In this document: positions 26,218-34,258 of the stretch, in pieces
How the letters are laid out: the number at the start of each line of letters is the position of its first letter
How positions within the stretch are numbered: the stretch's first letter is position 1
Source: an uncultured Lachnospiraceae bacterium
GTDB taxonomy: Bacteria > Bacillota > Clostridia > Lachnospirales > Lachnospiraceae
Assembly: GCA_910586255.1 (NCBI GenBank)
Contig: CAJUHR010000020.1
Coordinates: forward strand, 19,817 to 83,816
Length of the DNA: 64,000 nucleotides
Reading direction: 5' to 3'
Program-made: the position numbers and the translations under genes
Notes under the pieces: model-generated
Told to the model about the DNA's origin: nothing
Database searches by the model: none
Seen by the model: only the letters and a program-made list of their open reading frames with translations

Positions 26218-26250
26218 GGGGCAGGGTATGCCCTTTTATGGGCCTGCCCC
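26218..26250 (+). promoter_or_regulatory. Strong leader hairpin just before corA
   Basis: GGGGCAGG pairs with CCTGCCCC and the loop contains a second GCCC/GGGC pairing. No T run follows, so it is not a simple terminator. Upstream, TTTCCTTTTCGGGTGTGG (26112-26129) is repeated with one change at 26171-26188. These elements suggest a structured regulatory leader; it does not show a recognisable M-box. Confidence 0.45.
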
Positions 26251-26281
26251 TGTGAGAAACCAGGGAAAGGAGAAAAAGACA

Positions 26282-27223
26282 ATGATTCGGATTTTTAAGA
26301 CAGAAGAAGGAACGATTCACCAGAAGGATGAGGCGGAGAGCGGATGCTGGATTGCCCTGACGGATCCTACGGCCACGGAGATTTTGGAGATTGCCAAAAA
26401 GTATAATATTGACCCGGACCATGTGAAGGCTCCTCTGGATGAGGAGGAACGTTCCCGTATTGAGAGCGAGGATCATTACAGCCTGATTCTTGTGGACATT
26501 CCTTCCATTGAGGAGAGAAATGAGAAGGACTGGTATGTGACGATTCCTTTGGGGATTATTATGACTGAGGATATGATCGTGACCGTGTGCCTGGAGGAGA
26601 CGCCGGTGCTGGCCGCCTTTATGGACGGGCGCGTCCGGGATTTCTACACCTACATGCGGACCCGGTTTATTTTGCAGATTCTCTACAAAAATGCTTCCCT
26701 GTATCTTCAATATCTGCGGATTATTGACAAAAAGAGCGAGGTGGTGGAGCGGGAGCTCCACAAGTCCCAGAAGAACAGGGAGCTGATTGAGCTTTTGGAG
26801 CTGGAGAAGAGCCTGGTGTATTTTACTACCTCCCTCCGTTCCAATGAGGTGGTGTTCGAGAAGCTTTTAAAGAATGAGAAGATCAAGAAATATCCAGAGG
26901 ACACGGAGCTTTTGGAGGATGTTATCATTGAGAACAAGCAGGCCATTGAGATGGCCAATATTTACAGCGGAATTCTAAGCGGCACCATGGATGCCTTTGC
27001 CTCGGTGATCTCCAACAATTTGAATATTGTCATGAAATTTCTGGCGACCATCACCATCGTCATGTCCATCCCCACCATGGTGGCAAGCTTCTACGGGATG
27101 AATGTGAATCCGGCAGGGATGCCGTATGCCCAGAGTCTGTATGGCTTCTGGATTGTGCTGGGGTTCGCGGCGGTTTTATCTCTTCTTGTGGCGTTTGTAT
27201 TCTCCAAGAAGGATCTGTTCTGA
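26282..27223 (+). CDS. corA: CorA family magnesium transporter
   Basis: Pentameric Mg2+ channel/transporter. The 313-aa protein has the large cytosolic N-domain and long stalk helix, then two C-terminal membrane helices with the selectivity motif YGMNVNP at about residue 270. ATG 26282 is chosen because AAAGGAG lies 9 bases before it and MIRIFKTEEG is a family-like start; longer frames read through the leader. A long leader with small ORFs precedes it. Confidence 0.94.
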   Translation: MIRIFKTEEGTIHQKDEAESGCWIALTDPTATEILEIAKKYNIDPDHVKAPLDEEERSRIESEDHYSLILVDIPSIEERNEKDWYVTIPLGIIMTEDMIVTVCLEETPVLAAFMDGRVRDFYTYMRTRFILQILYKNASLYLQYLRIIDKKSEVVERELHKSQKNRELIELLELEKSLVYFTTSLRSNEVVFEKLLKNEKIKKYPEDTELLEDVIIENKQAIEMANIYSGILSGTMDAFASVISNNLNIVMKFLATITIVMSIPTMVASFYGMNVNPAGMPYAQSLYGFWIVLGFAAVLSLLVAFVFSKKDLF

Positions 27224-27278
27224 GAAATGATAAAGAAAGCAGCCAGAGGACAAAGGGCTGTGAAGGAAAGGATTGCAG

Positions 27279-28133
27279 ATGAAGTTTTTTTATGCGTTTG
27301 AACGGAAATACAGTCGGTATGCCATTCCGAATCTGATGTATTATATCGTAATTTTGTATGCGGTGGGACTGGCGGTCTATGTGGTGAATCCCATGATGTA
27401 CTGGAGAATTTACGGAAATTATCTGTGTCTGGACGGAAGGGCGATTCTTCACGGACAGATTTGGAGGCTTGCCACCTTTCTCATCTTCCCGCCGTCCTTT
27501 GGCTCCTTCCGGTTTACCAGTATATTTTTCGGGATCATCGCCCTATTTATGTATCACAGTCTGGGACAGACCTTAGAGAGCGTGTGGGGCTCCTTCCGGT
27601 TTAACGTGTTCTTCTTTATGGGTATGCTGGCTCAGGGGCTGGCCTGCCTTTTGGGATACCTGATTTTTAAGCAGGACTGGATGCTGACCACCGGTTTTTT
27701 AAATTCCTCCATCTTCCTGGCCTTTGCTATGTACTTTCCGGATGTACAGTTTCTTCTGTTTTTCGTGCTGCCGGTAAAGGCAAAGTGGCTGGCTGTGGCG
27801 GAGTGCGCGGTGTATCTCTACAGCTTTGTGTTCGGAACCAACGCGGACCGGTGTGAGCTGCTTGTCTCTCTGGCCAATATTCTTCTGTTCTTTTTGATGA
27901 CCAGGAATTATAAGCGGTACGCGCCCGGGGAGATCAAGCGGAAGAAACAGTTTAAGAAAGAGATTAAGATAATGCCAAAGGGCAGCACCCGTCACCGCTG
28001 TGCCGTGTGCGGACGGACGGAGCTTGACGGAGTGGAGCTGGAGTTTCGGTATTGCTCCAAATGTGAGGGAAATTACGAGTATTGCCAGGATCATCTCTAC
28101 ACTCACAAGCATGTGAAGAAGGATGAGGAGTGA
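27279..28133 (+). CDS. Rhomboid-like membrane protein with C-terminal zinc ribbon
   Basis: A 284-aa integral membrane protein. The pattern ILHGQIWRLATFLIFPPS is like the WRLxT-F-H segment of rhomboids, and GFLNSSIFLAFAMYFPDV stands where active rhomboids have GxSGxxxAxxGA. The catalytic GASG motif is not intact, so proteolysis is doubtful. After the membrane part come two CxxC-type pairs (CAVC, CSKC) and a CQDH/HKH group, a probable zinc ribbon. ATG 27279 has GAAAGGA 8 bases before it; TTG 27273 is the other option. It follows corA by 55 bases and may be cotranscribed with it. Confidence 0.75.
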   Translation: MKFFYAFERKYSRYAIPNLMYYIVILYAVGLAVYVVNPMMYWRIYGNYLCLDGRAILHGQIWRLATFLIFPPSFGSFRFTSIFFGIIALFMYHSLGQTLESVWGSFRFNVFFFMGMLAQGLACLLGYLIFKQDWMLTTGFLNSSIFLAFAMYFPDVQFLLFFVLPVKAKWLAVAECAVYLYSFVFGTNADRCELLVSLANILLFFLMTRNYKRYAPGEIKRKKQFKKEIKIMPKGSTRHRCAVCGRTELDGVELEFRYCSKCEGNYEYCQDHLYTHKHVKKDEE

Positions 28134-28234
28134 CCAGTGACAAAAAGCAGGAGCGTCATTGGGGCTACCTTTTTCTGTCTGGCAGAATGGCAGCTCTTTG
28201 ACAATACATGGCAAAAAAGGAGACAGGGATTATT

Positions 28235-29671
28235 ATGAAAAAAACAAAGATTATCTGCACAATGGGACCCAACAGTGACGACCGGGAGGTAATGAAGGCC
28301 CTGATACAAAACGGCATGGATGTGGCCCGGTTTAACTTTTCTCACGGAACTCATGAGGAACAGAAAAAAAGACTGGATCTGTTAAAGTCAGTGCGCGAGG
28401 AGTTAGACGTGCCGGTGGCGGCTCTTTTGGACACCAAGGGGCCGGAGATCCGCACCGGACTTTTGGAAAACGGAGGCAAGGTGGTTCTGAGGGAGGGACA
28501 GGAGTATATTCTCACCACCCGGGATATAGTGGGAAATGACAGGATTGGACATATTAATTATGACGGCCTCAACGAGGATGTGGAGCCGGGGAACCGGATT
28601 TTGATTGATGACGGCCTGATTGAGCTTCACGTAAAGGAGGTCAAAGGGACTGACATTATCTGTACGGTCATCAACGGAGGAGAGCTAGGACAGCGGAAGG
28701 GGGTCAATGTACCCAATGTAAAGATTAAGCTGCCGGCTCTCACAGATAAGGATAAGGAGGATATCCGGTTTGGCATTGAGCAGGGATTTGATTTTATTGC
28801 CGCTTCTTTTGTGAGGACAAAGGAGGCCATTCTGGAGATCAAGGAGATCTTAAAGGAGGCCGGCTCCTTCATGCAGGTAATCGCCAAGATTGAGAATGCG
28901 GAGGGGGTGGAGAATCTGGCTGGGATTATTGAGGCCAGTGACGGGATCATGGTAGCCAGAGGGGATCTGGGAGTGGAGATCCCGGCGGCGGAGGTGCCTC
29001 ATATTCAAAAGACGATCATCCGGCAGTGTAATGCTGCCTGCAAGACCGTGATCACGGCCACTCAGATGCTGGATTCCATGATTCGCAATCCCCGTCCCAC
29101 CCGGGCGGAGGTGACGGATGTGGCCAACGCGGTCTATGACGGAACCGATGTGGTGATGCTGTCAGGGGAGACTGCCGCGGGCAAATATCCGGTGGAGGCC
29201 TTAAAGATGATGGTCCAGATCTGTGAGGTGTCCGAGCAGTATCTTGACACCAATGCGTACCATCAGAGACGGATTTCCATGGAGAATGCCATGAATATTT
29301 CCAATGCGGTGTGCTATTCCTCTGTATCCACGGCTCACAGCTTAAAGGCCCGGGTTATCATAGCTCCCAGCATTACGGGATATACCACCCGCCTTTTGTC
29401 CAAGTGGCGTCCCTCCATTCAGGTGATCGGTCTGTCGCCTAGTGCGGCAGCTGTCCGCCAGATGCAGATTTACTGGGGAGTAAGGCCCTTCCAGGCAAAG
29501 CGGGCCGAGTCCACAGATGTGTTAATCGAGTCCTCCTTGGATCTTCTCAAGGAGAAGAATGTGATTGCTGACGGGGACGTGGTGGTGGTAACCGCCGGTG
29601 TGGTCAACCGGATCAGCCGCAACAAGCCGGCCACCCATACCAATATTATGCGGATCATTGAGGTGGACTAA
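28235..29671 (+). CDS. pyk: Pyruvate kinase
   Basis: Last ATP-forming step of glycolysis: phosphoenolpyruvate to pyruvate. The start KKTKIICTMGP, the catalytic region IAKIENAEGVENL and GDLGVEIP, and ITATQMLDSMI are all present. 478 aa is the standard form without the extra PEP-utiliser domain seen in Bacillus. I chose ATG 28235 because the protein then begins as the family does; the ATG at 28208 would add nine unlikely residues and has no ribosome site. Confidence 0.96.
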   Translation: MKKTKIICTMGPNSDDREVMKALIQNGMDVARFNFSHGTHEEQKKRLDLLKSVREELDVPVAALLDTKGPEIRTGLLENGGKVVLREGQEYILTTRDIVGNDRIGHINYDGLNEDVEPGNRILIDDGLIELHVKEVKGTDIICTVINGGELGQRKGVNVPNVKIKLPALTDKDKEDIRFGIEQGFDFIAASFVRTKEAILEIKEILKEAGSFMQVIAKIENAEGVENLAGIIEASDGIMVARGDLGVEIPAAEVPHIQKTIIRQCNAACKTVITATQMLDSMIRNPRPTRAEVTDVANAVYDGTDVVMLSGETAAGKYPVEALKMMVQICEVSEQYLDTNAYHQRRISMENAMNISNAVCYSSVSTAHSLKARVIIAPSITGYTTRLLSKWRPSIQVIGLSPSAAAVRQMQIYWGVRPFQAKRAESTDVLIESSLDLLKEKNVIADGDVVVVTAGVVNRISRNKPATHTNIMRIIEVD

Positions 29672-29673
29672 TA

Positions 29674-29705
29674 GTTACGTTCACAGGGTACCTGTGGACA
29701 GTAAC
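29674..29705. repeat. Extragenic palindrome, short form (GTTACGTTCACAGG type)
   Basis: A 32-base imperfect palindrome: GTTACGTTCACAGGG, TA, CCTGTGGACAGTAAC. The first 26 bases match 63927-63952 with two differences. It lies in the 68-base gap between pyk and lysA, three bases after the pyk stop. Confidence 0.75.
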
Positions 29706-29739
29706 GGCTAATACCAAAGGATTAAGGAGAGCAGCCAAC

Positions 29740-31008
29740 GTGGAGAAAAAACCGTTTGTGACAAAGGAACAACTAGATGAGATAATACGGCAGTACCCAA
29801 CGCCGTTTCATCTCTATGACGAGAAGGGAATACGGGAGAATGCTGCCAGGCTTCGGGAAGCCTTTTCCTGGAATAAGGGATATAAGGAGTATTTTGCAGT
29901 CAAGGCCACTCCCAATCCATATATTTTAAAGATTTTGCGGGAATGTGGCTGCGGAACGGACTGTTCCTCCGCTACAGAGCTGATGCTTTCGGACGCAGTG
30001 GGATTTTCCGGCCGGGAGATTATGTTCTCCTCCAATGACACGCCGGAGGGGGAATTTAAGCTGGCGGACCAGCTGGGAGGCATTATCAACCTGGATGATA
30101 TCACCCACATTGAATGGGTGGAGCGGGAGCTGGGACATATTCCCAAAACCATCAGCTGCCGGTACAATCCGGGTGGTCTCTTTCAGATCAGCAATGATAT
30201 TATGGACAATCCCGGGGACGCCAAGTACGGCATGACACAGGAGCAGATGGTTGAAGCCTTCCGGATTTTAAAGGAAAAGGGCGCCGAGGAATTCGGGATC
30301 CACGCGTTTCTGGCCAGCAATACGGTGACCAATGAGTATTACCCTATGCTGGCAAGGGTTCTTTTCCGGGTGGCGGTGGATCTGAAGGAAAAGACGGGGG
30401 CTTCCATCGGATTTATCAATCTGTCCGGAGGAATCGGCGTAGCCTACCGTCCGGACCAGGAAAGCAACGATATTATGGTTATCGGAGAGGGCGTGCGCAA
30501 GGCTTACCAGGAGATTTTAGTGCCGGCCGGTATGGGGGATGTGGCTATCTATACGGAGCTTGGCCGTTTCATGCTGGCGCCCTATGGGTGTCTGGTGACA
30601 AAGGCTATCCACGAAAAGCATACCTACAAGGAATATATCGGCGTGGATGCCTGCGCGGTCAACCTGATGCGGCCGGCCATGTATGGGGCATACCACCATA
30701 TTACGGTCATGGGAAGGGAGGACGAGCCTCTGGACCACAAGTATGATGTGGTAGGCTCTCTGTGCGAGAATAATGATAAATTTGCCATTGACCGGATGCT
30801 GCCAAAGATTGAGATGGGAGATTTGCTGGTGATTCATGATGCGGGAGCTCACGGGTTTTCCATGGGGTACAATTACAACGGAAAGCTTCGGTCCGCAGAG
30901 CTTTTGTTAAAGGAGGACGGGACCGTTTGTATGATCCGGAGAGCAGAGACGCCGGGGGATTATTTTGTCACCCTGGACGGCTGTGAGATGATGGAGAAAT
31001 ATCTTTAA
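29740..31008 (+). CDS. lysA: Diaminopimelate decarboxylase
   Basis: PLP enzyme making L-lysine from meso-diaminopimelate. The PLP Lys is K55 in YFAVKATPN, the Gly-rich phosphate site is INLSGGIGVAY, and the C-terminal active-site Cys lies in VGSLCENND. At 422 aa it is normal. GTG 29740 has AAGGAG 14 bases before it. Related decarboxylases acting on carboxynorspermidine or arginine share this fold, but DAP decarboxylase is the common clostridial assignment. Confidence 0.87.
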   Translation: MEKKPFVTKEQLDEIIRQYPTPFHLYDEKGIRENAARLREAFSWNKGYKEYFAVKATPNPYILKILRECGCGTDCSSATELMLSDAVGFSGREIMFSSNDTPEGEFKLADQLGGIINLDDITHIEWVERELGHIPKTISCRYNPGGLFQISNDIMDNPGDAKYGMTQEQMVEAFRILKEKGAEEFGIHAFLASNTVTNEYYPMLARVLFRVAVDLKEKTGASIGFINLSGGIGVAYRPDQESNDIMVIGEGVRKAYQEILVPAGMGDVAIYTELGRFMLAPYGCLVTKAIHEKHTYKEYIGVDACAVNLMRPAMYGAYHHITVMGREDEPLDHKYDVVGSLCENNDKFAIDRMLPKIEMGDLLVIHDAGAHGFSMGYNYNGKLRSAELLLKEDGTVCMIRRAETPGDYFVTLDGCEMMEKYL

Positions 31009-31020
31009 GATTAAACAAAA

Positions 31021-31056
31021 TAAGCCCGGACACGCGACAGTGTCCGGGCTTAAAAA
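31021..31056. terminator. Bidirectional terminator between lysA and ychF
   Basis: TAAGCCCGGACAC and GTGTCCGGGCTTA pair perfectly around 6 bases. A-rich and T-rich flanks allow stopping in both directions for these convergent genes. Confidence 0.85.
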
Positions 31057-31084
31057 TTGTTACCTCTGCTCTATGGGAGAAATT

Positions 31085-32182
31085 TTACACATTAAACCGG
31101 AACAGGATAACATCCCCGTCCTTCACCACATAATCTTTTCCCTCCAGTCCCACCAGTCCCTTCTCCTTGGCCCTGGTGTAGGTGCCGCAGTCCAGAAGAT
31201 CCTGATAATTGACTACCTCGGCCCGGATAAAACCCCTCTCAAAGTCCGAGTGGATCTTGCCGGCAGCCTGGGGAGCCTTGGTGCCTACCTTGATGGTCCA
31301 GGCCCGCGTCTCATCCTCCCCGGAGGTGAGAAAGCTGATCAGGCCCAGAAGGCGGTAGCTGGCAGCGATCAGCTTGTCAAGTCCTGACTCCGAAAGGCCT
31401 AAGGCTTCCAGATATTCCTGCTTCTCGTCATCGTCCAGCTCGGCGATCTCCTGCTCAATCTGGGCGCTGATGACAAAGACGCCGGAGCCGGTCACGGCGG
31501 CAGTGTTTTGCACAGATGCCACATAAGGGTTGGAGGCACCGTCATCAGCCAGATCTTCCTCCCCTACATTGGCGGCAAAGATCACCGGCTTGCAGGTCAA
31601 AAGATTTAAGGAGCGGACAAAAGCCATCTGGTCTTCATCATCGCTTTTATAGGAGGAGGCGGGTTTTCCTTCCTCCAGAACAGACTGCAGCTCCTTTAAC
31701 ACAGCCAGCTCCTTGGCCAGAGTCTTGTCATTGTTTGCGGAGCGGGAGGTCTTGGCAATCCTTCTCTCTAAAATCTCCAGATCGGAAAAGATCAGCTCTA
31801 AGTTGATGGTCTCAATATCCCGTCCCGGGTCCACACTGCCTTCCACATGGATTACGTTAGGATCATCAAAGCATCGGACCACATGGACAACGGCATCCAC
31901 CTCCCGGATGTTGGCCAAAAACTGATTGCCCAGTCCCTCTCCCTTGGAGGCGCCCTTTACCAGCCCGGCAATATCTACAAATTCGATGACAGCAGGGGTG
32001 ACCTTTTTGGAATGATAGAGATCGCCTAAGAGCCGGATCCTCTTGTCGGGAACTGCCACCACGCCCACATTGGGGTCAATGGTGCAGAAGGGGTAGTTGG
32101 CGGACTCTGCTCCTGCCTTGGTCAGTGAGTTGAAAAGGGTGCTTTTTCCTACATTTGGCAGCCCTACGATTCCTAATTTCAT
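31085..32182 (-). CDS. ychF: Redox-regulated ATPase/GTPase YchF
   Basis: Obg-family P-loop protein that binds ribosomes and prefers ATP. G1 is GLPNVGKST (residues 6-14), G3 is DIAGLVKGASKGEG, the G4 position has NVGE-type residues as in YchF, and the C-terminal TGS domain includes ARAWTIKVGTKAPQAAG. 365 aa is standard. It is the only gene in its unit, reading away from the lgt region. Confidence 0.96.
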   Translation of the reverse strand: MKLGIVGLPNVGKSTLFNSLTKAGAESANYPFCTIDPNVGVVAVPDKRIRLLGDLYHSKKVTPAVIEFVDIAGLVKGASKGEGLGNQFLANIREVDAVVHVVRCFDDPNVIHVEGSVDPGRDIETINLELIFSDLEILERRIAKTSRSANNDKTLAKELAVLKELQSVLEEGKPASSYKSDDEDQMAFVRSLNLLTCKPVIFAANVGEEDLADDGASNPYVASVQNTAAVTGSGVFVISAQIEQEIAELDDDEKQEYLEALGLSESGLDKLIAASYRLLGLISFLTSGEDETRAWTIKVGTKAPQAAGKIHSDFERGFIRAEVVNYQDLLDCGTYTRAKEKGLVGLEGKDYVVKDGDVILFRFNV

Positions 32183-32229
32183 ATAAGCTTCCTTCCTTAT
32201 CTCAAATCTGACATTCTCCCATATTTTTT

Positions 32230-32381
32230 AGTTACAGTTCACGGGGCGGGAAAAACGGATAAAAGCAGGCGTCAAGCTTGCTTGTAAAACTGATTTTATC
32301 CGTTTTTCCACATGGGGGCGAAGGCGCGATGCTTCTTGTTCGGAGTAAGCCGGATAAGAAGATGCCCCGTGAACACTAACT
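32230..32381. repeat. Nested 150-base palindromic element
   Basis: Outer arms AGTTACAGTTCACGGGGC (32230-32247) and GCCCCGTGAACACTAACT (32364-32381) match at 16 of 18 positions. Inside is a perfect 16-base stem, GGAAAAACGGATAAAA (32249-32264) with TTTTATCCGTTTTTCC (32294-32309), and a third weaker stem, CTTCTT/AAGAAG, near 32332-32361. As RNA this folds into a three-way junction; T runs flank both ends. It fills about a third of the 445-base gap between ychF and lgt. It could be a MITE-like element or a structured RNA, and its ends share the GTTACnGTTCAC word of the other repeats. Confidence 0.75.
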
Positions 32382-32520
32382 TTTTATGGGAAAAACGCCG
32401 AAAACAAAAAAACTCTTGATTTTCAAGTCAGTTAATTGTAGCATAGAATCGGCTTAATGAAAACCCCAAACACCTCAAAATACGCAAGATCAGACGGCCT
32501 AAGGGCAAAAACCCGCCGGA

Positions 32521-32566
32521 ATTGTCGAACTATGACATAGCGTGGAGAAATGTGTCGTTCGATAAT
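32521..32566. promoter_or_regulatory. Operator-like inverted repeat before the lgt promoter
   Basis: ATTGTCGAAC and GTTCGATAAT, 26 bases apart, match at 9 of 10 positions and end two bases before the -35 box. TGTCGAA is also the Spo0A box consensus, so a sporulation link is possible but unproven. The stretch 32382-32520 shows nothing else I can name. Confidence 0.35.
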
Positions 32567-32568
32567 GT

Positions 32569-32597
32569 TTGATTTTCACGCATTTTGGCGGTAAAAT
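32569..32597 (+). promoter_or_regulatory. Predicted sigma-A promoter of lgt
   Basis: TTGATT, 17 bases, TAAAAT; lgt begins 31 bases later with AAAGGAG as ribosome site. Confidence 0.65.
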
Positions 32598-32627
32598 AGA
32601 GAAAAAGTTGAAAGGAGTTATTTAGGA

Positions 32628-33506
32628 ATGAATGGTGCAGATATCAGCTTTGTGCATCTGGGAATCCAAATACAAAATCTGCGGAATGATATTTTTATTT
32701 TTGGTTTCCGCATTGCCTACTACGGAATTATCATCGGCCTGGGAATGCTGGCGGGTATCTGGGTGGCGCAGGCGGATGCTAAAAGAAGAGGGCAGGACAC
32801 AGAGATCTATCTGGATTTTGCTTTATATGCAGTTGTTTTTTCCATCATTGGCGCCAGAATCTATTATGTAATTTTCGAGTGGGATCTTTACAAAAATGAT
32901 CTGCTGCAGATTTTCAATCTGCGGGCTGGCGGCCTGGCAATCTATGGAGGTGTGATAGCAGCGATACTTACGCTGATTGTATTTACACGAGTTCGGGGGC
33001 TCTCCTTTTTTTCCATGGCAGACAGCGGAGTGCTGGGGCTGGTGACAGGCCAGATCATCGGCAGATGGGGGAACTTTTTTAACTGTGAGGCCTTCGGAGG
33101 GTATACGGACAGTCTGTTTGCCATGCGGATTCGTCTGTCTCTGGTGGGGGAGAGTATGCTTAATGCAGACTTGCTGGACCACATGATTATAGAAAACGGG
33201 GTGGAATATATTCAGGTTCATCCCACGTTCCTCTATGAGTCTGTGTGGAACCTGGGCTTGCTTATTTTTATGTTATGGTATCGTCATAGGAAAAGATTTG
33301 ATGGAGAGATGCTTTGGATTTATCTGCTGGGCTATGGGTTGGGAAGATTTTGGATTGAGGGGCTGCGAACAGATCAACTGATCTTTTTTCATACAGGGAT
33401 TCCGGTATCGCAGGCATTGTCGCTATTGATGTTTTTGTCCGCGGTGTGGGTATTGTACGCGGCTCACCACTGCGGAACGGAGAAAAAACCAAAAGGAGAA
33501 ATGTAG
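32628..33506 (+). CDS. lgt: Prolipoprotein diacylglyceryl transferase
   Basis: Adds diacylglycerol to the lipobox Cys of prolipoproteins such as MetQ in this window. The 292-aa protein has about seven membrane helices and the signature GRWGNFFNCEAFGG (about residues 144-157), with HPTFLYES and RTDQL further on, as in the family. The next gene starts two bases after the stop. Confidence 0.95.
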   Translation: MNGADISFVHLGIQIQNLRNDIFIFGFRIAYYGIIIGLGMLAGIWVAQADAKRRGQDTEIYLDFALYAVVFSIIGARIYYVIFEWDLYKNDLLQIFNLRAGGLAIYGGVIAAILTLIVFTRVRGLSFFSMADSGVLGLVTGQIIGRWGNFFNCEAFGGYTDSLFAMRIRLSLVGESMLNADLLDHMIIENGVEYIQVHPTFLYESVWNLGLLIFMLWYRHRKRFDGEMLWIYLLGYGLGRFWIEGLRTDQLIFFHTGIPVSQALSLLMFLSAVWVLYAAHHCGTEKKPKGEM

Positions 33507-33507
33507 C

Positions 33508-33663
33508 ATGAAAGATGCAAAGGAAGAGCTGGTAAGAAACATCGAACGGGCGAGAGAACGTTTGGACAGCAGCATCGAGAAGAAAGAGGACTATGAATTG
33601 ATTTACCAGAACAGTGTGGATCTGGACCGGCTGATAGAACAATATATTGCGTCCGGTTTTTGA
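33508..33663 (+). CDS. Spo0E-like aspartyl phosphatase family small protein
   Basis: A 51-aa protein, too short for most gene finders. It is almost all helix and ends QNSVDLDRLIEQYIASGF, which fits the Spo0E-family signature S-x-x-LDxLI-x-x-[YF]. Such proteins dephosphorylate Spo0A~P and delay sporulation. It follows lgt after one base, with AAAGGAG near the lgt end as its likely ribosome site, and is closed by a terminator. Confidence is limited by length. Confidence 0.65.
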   Translation: MKDAKEELVRNIERARERLDSSIEKKEDYELIYQNSVDLDRLIEQYIASGF

Positions 33664-33680
33664 TTTGCAGGTACATGTTG

Positions 33681-33714
33681 AGGCAGTTGACAAAAGTGTC
33701 AACTGCCTTTTTTT
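33681..33714 (+). terminator. Intrinsic terminator after the Spo0E-like gene
   Basis: AGGCAGTTGACA and TGTCAACTGCCT pair perfectly around AAAG and run into seven T. It separates lgt from the dcw cluster. Confidence 0.9.
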
Positions 33715-33724
33715 GAAAAAATCC

Positions 33725-33753
33725 TTGATATTTTCCTGTATTTGTACTAGAAT
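33725..33753 (+). promoter_or_regulatory. Predicted sigma-A promoter of the dcw cluster
   Basis: TTGATA, 17 bases, TAGAAT. The start site would fall near 33760, directly before the MraZ-box repeats. Confidence 0.7.
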
Positions 33754-33763
33754 AAAACTACGG

Positions 33764-33809
33764 TGGTGGAAAGTGGTATAAAGTGGTGGAAAATGGTGAC
33801 AAAGTGGTT
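33764..33809 (+). promoter_or_regulatory. MraZ operator: five TGGT direct repeats
   Basis: TGGT begins at 33764, 33774, 33784, 33794 and 33805, in units of the form TGGTnnAAAG. One DNA-turn spacing (10, 10, 10, 11) on one face is the pattern of MraZ-binding boxes before mraZ in other bacteria. It lies just after the promoter, so binding by MraZ would repress the cluster. Confidence 0.75.
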
Positions 33810-33832
33810 TAATAGGGTGACGGGTGGCAGTC

Positions 33833-34258
33833 ATGTTCATGGGCGAATATAATCATACGGTAGATGCGAAGGGACGGCTGATTGTGCCTTCCAAATTCAG
33901 AGAACAGCTTGGAGACGAGTTTGTGGTTACGAAGGGTCTTGACGGCTGTCTGTTTGTCTATGAGAACACCGAATGGAAAGCCCTGGAGGAAAAGCTTCAC
34001 GCCCTGCCGCTCACCAACGCCAATGCAAGAAAATTTTCCCGCTTTTTTCTGGCCGGTGCCAGTACCTGCGAGGTGGACAAGCAGGGAAGGATTCTGCTGC
34101 CGGCCGTGCTGCGTGAATTTGCCGGGATCGACAAGGACGCAGTGCTGGTGGGAGTGGGGAGTCGGATTGAGATTTGGAGCAAGGAAGCCTGGAACCAGTC
34201 CAATACCTATGATGACATGGAAGAAATCGCAGAGAATATGGAAGGTCTTGGCATATGA
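33833..34258 (+). CDS. mraZ: Division/cell wall cluster regulator MraZ
   Basis: DNA-binding protein with two SpoVT-AbrB-like halves (KGRLIVPSKFRE and KQGRILLPAVLRE), forming a ring that binds repeats before its own gene. I chose ATG 33833, giving the family start MFMGEYNHT; the GTG at 33824 would add three residues. It overlaps rsmH by ATGA. Confidence 0.95.
   Translation: MFMGEYNHTVDAKGRLIVPSKFREQLGDEFVVTKGLDGCLFVYENTEWKALEEKLHALPLTNANARKFSRFFLAGASTCEVDKQGRILLPAVLREFAGIDKDAVLVGVGSRIEIWSKEAWNQSNTYDDMEEIAENMEGLGI

Noticed and set aside
26155..26298. 47-codon ORF overlapping the corA start
   Set aside because: Ribosome site GGAGG is about 12 bases away and the peptide has no family features; kept only as a possible coupling ORF in the corA leader.
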